Of a stretch of DNA of 11,237 nucleotides, positions 6,819 to 11,237 are shown piece after piece (position 1 is the first letter of the stretch; every line of letters starts with the position of its first letter). The stretch comes from a candidate division Zixibacteria bacterium RBG_16_43_9 (GTDB lineage: Bacteria > Zixibacteria > MSB-5A5 > RBG-16-43-9): assembly GCA_001775355.1 (NCBI GenBank), contig MEWM01000048.1:3367-14603 (forward strand), read 5' to 3'. The translations under genes and the position numbers were made by a program. Below the pieces are notes generated by a model that searched no databases, was not told the origin of the DNA, and saw nothing but the letters and a program-made list of their open reading frames with translations.

Positions 6819-6853
6819 GAAATCTTAAAGGGGTCACTAAGAAATAAAGATTC

Positions 6854-6876
6854 GCAGGGCTGGGAGCCCTGCCTAC
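6854..6876 (-). repeat. GTAG-headed REP-like hairpin (copy 4)
   Basis: Arms GCAGGGCT (6854-6861) and AGCCCTGC (6865-6872) pair perfectly around GGG, followed by CTAC (6873-6876). It is paired with the + copy at 6898, 21 bp away. Confidence 0.65.
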
Positions 6877-6897
6877 GATACATCGTATCTCTCCTTC

Positions 6898-6920
6898 GTA
6901 GGGCGGGCACCTTTGCCCGC
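6898..6920 (+). repeat. GTAG-headed REP-like hairpin (copy 5)
   Basis: GTAG at 6898-6901, one base, then GCGGGCA (6903-6909), loop CCTT and TGCCCGC (6914-6920). The core resembles the 580-603 copy read on the minus strand. With 6854-6876 it forms the second tail-to-tail pair in the window. Confidence 0.65.
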
Positions 6921-6949
6921 ATAGTTTCCTAAATCTAGAGAATGATAAT

Positions 6950-9107
<2,158 letters not shown>

Positions 9108-9116
9108 ACTGGGTGG

Positions 9117-9140
9117 CATCCCCAAACTTGTTTGGGGATG
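9117..9140 (+). repeat. CAAAC/GTTTG-apex hairpin (copy 3)
   Basis: Arms CATCCCCAAAC (9117-9127) and GTTTGGGGATG (9130-9140) are perfect 11-bp complements. A GGTGGCA head at 9112-9118 overlaps the left arm. The outer stem differs from the CACCCTC-type copies on both arms. Confidence 0.65.
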
Positions 9141-9144
9141 TCCT

Positions 9145-9181
9145 CCGTTGTGCTGTCAAGTGTTACCACCTGACACCACGG
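9145..9181. repeat. Imperfect hairpin in ligA-polX spacer
   Basis: CCGT, GTG and TGTCA on the left arm pair with TGACA, CAC and ACGG on the right arm, with small bulges, around a TTACCA-containing loop. Third of six palindromes in this 230-bp spacer. Confidence 0.45.
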
Positions 9182-9202
9182 CAAAAGCAGATAAGAGTAA
9201 TC

Positions 9203-9222
9203 GGCGGATGATAACATCCGCC
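9203..9222. repeat. Perfect 8-bp hairpin in ligA-polX spacer
   Basis: GGCGGATG (9203-9210) and CATCCGCC (9215-9222) pair perfectly around ATAA. No GTAG head is next to it. Confidence 0.55.
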
Positions 9223-9239
9223 TGAAGCGAGGATTCAAA

Positions 9240-9253
9240 GCCACTTTAGTGGC
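9240..9253. repeat. Short hairpin with CTTTAG apex
   Basis: GCCAC (9240-9244) and GTGGC (9249-9253) flank TTTA, the same loop found at 9097-9100 and 6962-6965. Confidence 0.4.
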
Positions 9254-9255
9254 GT

Positions 9256-9294
9256 GACCTCACCCTTCCCCTCTCCTTAAAAGGAGAGGGGAAG
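9256..9294 (-). repeat. CT-rich intergenic hairpin (copy 2)
   Basis: After GACCTCACCCT, arms 9266-9278 and 9281-9293 are perfect 13-bp complements around AA (TTCCCCTCTCCTT on the left). Same leader and core as 4568-4600. It ends 25 bp before the polX ATG. Confidence 0.6.
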
Positions 9295-9318
9295 AAAGCC
9301 ACCTTAAACCTTTTTATT

Positions 9319-11025
9319 ATGACCAATCAGGATATCGCCAAAATCTTCTATAATATCGCCGAGATCCTGGAAATCCAGGGAGAGAACCCTTTCAAGATCA
9401 GGGCTTATATCAAAGCCGCTCAGACTGTGGAGAGCTACACCAAGGAGCTTTCAGAGGCCCAGGATATTGAACAGCTAAAGGAGCTACCGGGCATTGGTGA
9501 AAAAATAGCCTTGAAGATAAAAGAGCTGGTGGAAACCGGGAAACTGGAAATGTATGAGAGGTTTAAAAAATCTGAGGTTGCTCCTTTGATCGAGCTTCTG
9601 CAGGTACCAGGATTGGGTCCCAAACATGTCAAGCTGATTTATGATAAGCTGGGGATTAAAACCATAGACCAGCTCGAAAAAGCCGCTAAGGGCGGAAAGT
9701 TGAGAAACCTACCAGGATTAGGAGAAAAAACCGAGCAGAATATTCTTAAAGGGATTGACCAGGAAAGAAGACACAAGGAAAGATTTCCTTTGGGCGTCAT
9801 TTTGCCCAAAGCCGAGTCGATTGTTTCACAGTTGAAAAAAGTGAAAGAGGTTAAAGACATAAGCTTAGGAGGTAGTCTGAGGAGAATGAAGGAGACGATT
9901 GGAGATGTTGATATCCTGGTGTCTTCCTCAAAGGCGAAAATAGTCTCGGATGCATTTGTTAAACTTCCAGAGGTGCAGAATATTCTTTCAGAAGGAATAA
10001 CCAAATCCAGCGTGATGACCAAAGATGATTTTCAAATGGACTTAAGAGTTGTAAAGCCGGAATCTTACGGTGCAGCTTTGCACTATTTCACCGGCTCTAA
10101 AGCTCACAATATCAGGATAAGGTCAATGGGTGTCGACAGAGGCTTGAAGATAAACGAATACGGAGTGTTCAAAGGTAAGAAGAGTATTGCAGGGAAAACT
10201 GAGCAGGAGATTTTCAAATCCGTAGGATTACCCTTTATTCCGCCTGAGATCAGGGAAGACTGGGGAGAAATCGAAGCTGCCCAAAAGAGGAAACTTCCTC
10301 ATCTGATCGAACAAAAGGATTTAAAAGGCGATCTGCACATCCATTCCAACTGGACTGATGGCAGGAGCTCAATCGAGGATATGGCATTAGCAGCACAGAA
10401 AATGGGATATCTTTATATGGCTTTGTGTGACCATTCCCCAACTATTGGGATTACGAATGGGCTTACTCCGGAAAGGATTGAAAAACGGAAAAAGGAAATA
10501 GATAAGGTGAATAAAATACTCAAGGGTTTTGTCATTTTGAACGGTGCAGAGGTAGATATCAGGTCCAACGGTAAGATGGATTTTGAGGATGATATTCTGA
10601 AAGAGTTAGATATAGTCGTGGCTGCGGTTCACACCAAATTCACCCAGCCGAAAGATGAGATGACCAAAAGGATAATAGGCGCAATAGAAAATCCGTATGT
10701 GGATATTATCGCTCACCCCACTGGAAGGCTGATTGGCAGGCGGGACCCGTATGAAGTCGACATGGACAAACTTTTAGATGCAGCCAAAGCCAACCATAAG
10801 ATTATGGAGTTAAATGCCTATCCAGATAGGTTAGATTTGAATGATTTGCACTGCCGTAAAGCCAAAGAGAAAGGAGTAAAAATAGCCATCTCCACTGATT
10901 CCCACTGGACTGAGCATCTTTCTTGGATAAGATACGGTATTGCCACAGCCAGAAGAGGCTGGCTTGAGCCTGAGGATGTGGTGAATACTTTGCCCTTAGA
11001 GAAGTTGTTGAAGCTTTTTCGATGA
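9319..11025 (+). CDS. polX: DNA polymerase/3'-5' exonuclease PolX
   Basis: 568 residues, the size of bacterial family X polymerases, which fill short gaps and trim 3' ends in base-excision and break repair. Residues 1-150 form the N-terminal 8-kDa-like and helix-hairpin-helix region (PGIGEKIA at 57-64, PGLGPKHV at 97-104, PGLGEKTE at 132-139). The nucleotidyltransferase core has GGSLRR (184-189), metal-binding D196 and D198, and D241 in the QMDLRVV strand. Residues 335-568 are the PHP exonuclease domain with all expected metal ligands visible: H340, H342, H372, E411, H438, H466, D527 and H529. Both activities therefore look intact. The start matches the family N terminus, but no clear ribosome binding site precedes ATG 9319. 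Together with ligA upstream it could complete gap filling and sealing. Confidence 0.96.
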   Translation: MTNQDIAKIFYNIAEILEIQGENPFKIRAYIKAAQTVESYTKELSEAQDIEQLKELPGIGEKIALKIKELVETGKLEMYERFKKSEVAPLIELLQVPGLGPKHVKLIYDKLGIKTIDQLEKAAKGGKLRNLPGLGEKTEQNILKGIDQERRHKERFPLGVILPKAESIVSQLKKVKEVKDISLGGSLRRMKETIGDVDILVSSSKAKIVSDAFVKLPEVQNILSEGITKSSVMTKDDFQMDLRVVKPESYGAALHYFTGSKAHNIRIRSMGVDRGLKINEYGVFKGKKSIAGKTEQEIFKSVGLPFIPPEIREDWGEIEAAQKRKLPHLIEQKDLKGDLHIHSNWTDGRSSIEDMALAAQKMGYLYMALCDHSPTIGITNGLTPERIEKRKKEIDKVNKILKGFVILNGAEVDIRSNGKMDFEDDILKELDIVVAAVHTKFTQPKDEMTKRIIGAIENPYVDIIAHPTGRLIGRRDPYEVDMDKLLDAAKANHKIMELNAYPDRLDLNDLHCRKAKEKGVKIAISTDSHWTEHLSWIRYGIATARRGWLEPEDVVNTLPLEKLLKLFR

Positions 11026-11036
11026 ATATGGGATGC

Positions 11037-11062
11037 AGGGGCGTATTGCAATACGCCCCTAC
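11037..11062 (-). repeat. GTAG-headed REP-like hairpin (copy 7)
   Basis: AGGGGCGTAT (11037-11046) and ATACGCCCCT (11051-11060) pair perfectly around TGCA. CTAC (11059-11062) overlaps the right arm, so the minus strand begins GTAG. It lies 12 bp past the polX stop. Confidence 0.65.
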
Positions 11063-11077
11063 ACTTCAAAAGGGTGC

Positions 11078-11101
11078 CATACCCAAACTTGTTTGGGGAT
11101 G
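11078..11101 (+). repeat. CAAAC/GTTTG-apex hairpin (copy 4)
   Basis: Arms 11078-11088 and 11091-11101 pair over 11 positions with one A-G mismatch around TT, with a GGTGCCA head at 11073-11079. Confidence 0.6.
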
Positions 11102-11109
11102 GATCCAAT

Positions 11110-11133
11110 CACCCTCAAACAAGTTTGAGGGTG
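11110..11133 (-). repeat. CAAAC/GTTTG-apex hairpin (copy 5)
   Basis: CACCCTCAAAC (11110-11120) and GTTTGAGGGTG (11123-11133) are perfect complements around AA. The GGTGCCA head is on the minus strand (11138-11132), so it is inverted relative to copy 4, eight bases away. Confidence 0.6.
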
Positions 11134-11168
11134 GCACCCATCGTGGAAGGTTAAAACACTAAATGGAC

Positions 11169-11193
11169 GGACAGAACAATGTTCTGTCCCTAC
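11169..11193 (-). repeat. GTAG-headed REP-like hairpin (copy 8)
   Basis: GGACAGAAC (11169-11177) and GTTCTGTCC (11181-11189) pair perfectly around AAT, followed by CTAC (11190-11193). Confidence 0.65.
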
Positions 11194-11199
11194 AAATTC

Positions 11200-11231
11200 C
11201 CTTGAACCTTTGAACCCTTAAACCCTTGAAC
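11200..11231. repeat. Octamer tandem tract
   Basis: Four 8-bp units of CCTTGAAC run head to tail; units 2 and 3 each differ by one base. A T-run follows to the window end. Confidence 0.6.
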
Positions 11232-11237
11232 TTTTTT

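Noticed and set aside
6452..6922. 156-codon minus-strand open frame over the small charged gene and its flanks
   Set aside because: Phe/Ser/Leu-rich composition is the mirror of a Lys/Glu-rich gene, it runs through two REP-like hairpins, and the + frame has the ribosome binding site.

Overview
The window looks like chromosomal DNA of an uncultured Gram-negative bacterium of the FCB group. Zixibacteria or a related candidate phylum is my best guess. The reasons are a PorV/PorQ-type outer-membrane barrel protein, a secreted Asp-box propeller protein ending in a dockerin pair with the NYLFKGG signature, and intergenic spaces packed with short palindromes. The phylum is an inference from gene style; no rRNA gene or other phylogenetic marker was assessed.

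Layout, left to right. (1) The 3' part of a PorV/PorQ-family gene (to 557). (2) An isocitrate/isopropylmalate dehydrogenase-family gene (697-1815). (3) A secreted Asp-box propeller / FnIII-like / dockerin protein (2008-3933). (4) On the minus strand, a signal-peptide-bearing family C69 dipeptidase (6297-4687) followed by a DinB-like putative metalloenzyme (4534-4058), convergent with gene 3. (5) Divergent from the dipeptidase across a 284-bp promoter region, a 78-residue highly charged protein (6582-6818). (6) Two DNA-repair genes in the same direction: NAD-dependent DNA ligase ligA (7043-9088) and the polymerase/PHP-exonuclease polX (9319-11025). PolX fills short gaps and LigA seals the nick, so this pair fits base-excision or gap repair. 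The other genes (envelope, secreted protein, peptide hydrolysis, central carbon metabolism) form no obvious single pathway.

The most unusual content is between the genes. Nearly every spacer holds short, mostly perfect hairpins that fall into families. The largest family has a GTAG tetranucleotide directly 5' of the hairpin, while the stem sequence differs from copy to copy. This is the layout of REP elements mobilised by RAYT (TnpA_REP) transposases. Two pairs are arranged tail-to-tail like BIME/REPIN units. Other families are an element bounded by GGAGTGTA/TACACTCC, five CAAAC/GTTTG hairpins after a GGTRSCA head, CT-rich hairpins, and heptamer and octamer tandem tracts. One GTAG-type hairpin carries a second palindrome inside its loop, and another supplies the ligA stop codon. 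No transposase, CRISPR array, tRNA or rRNA gene was seen, and no stretch over 300 bp lacks a gene.
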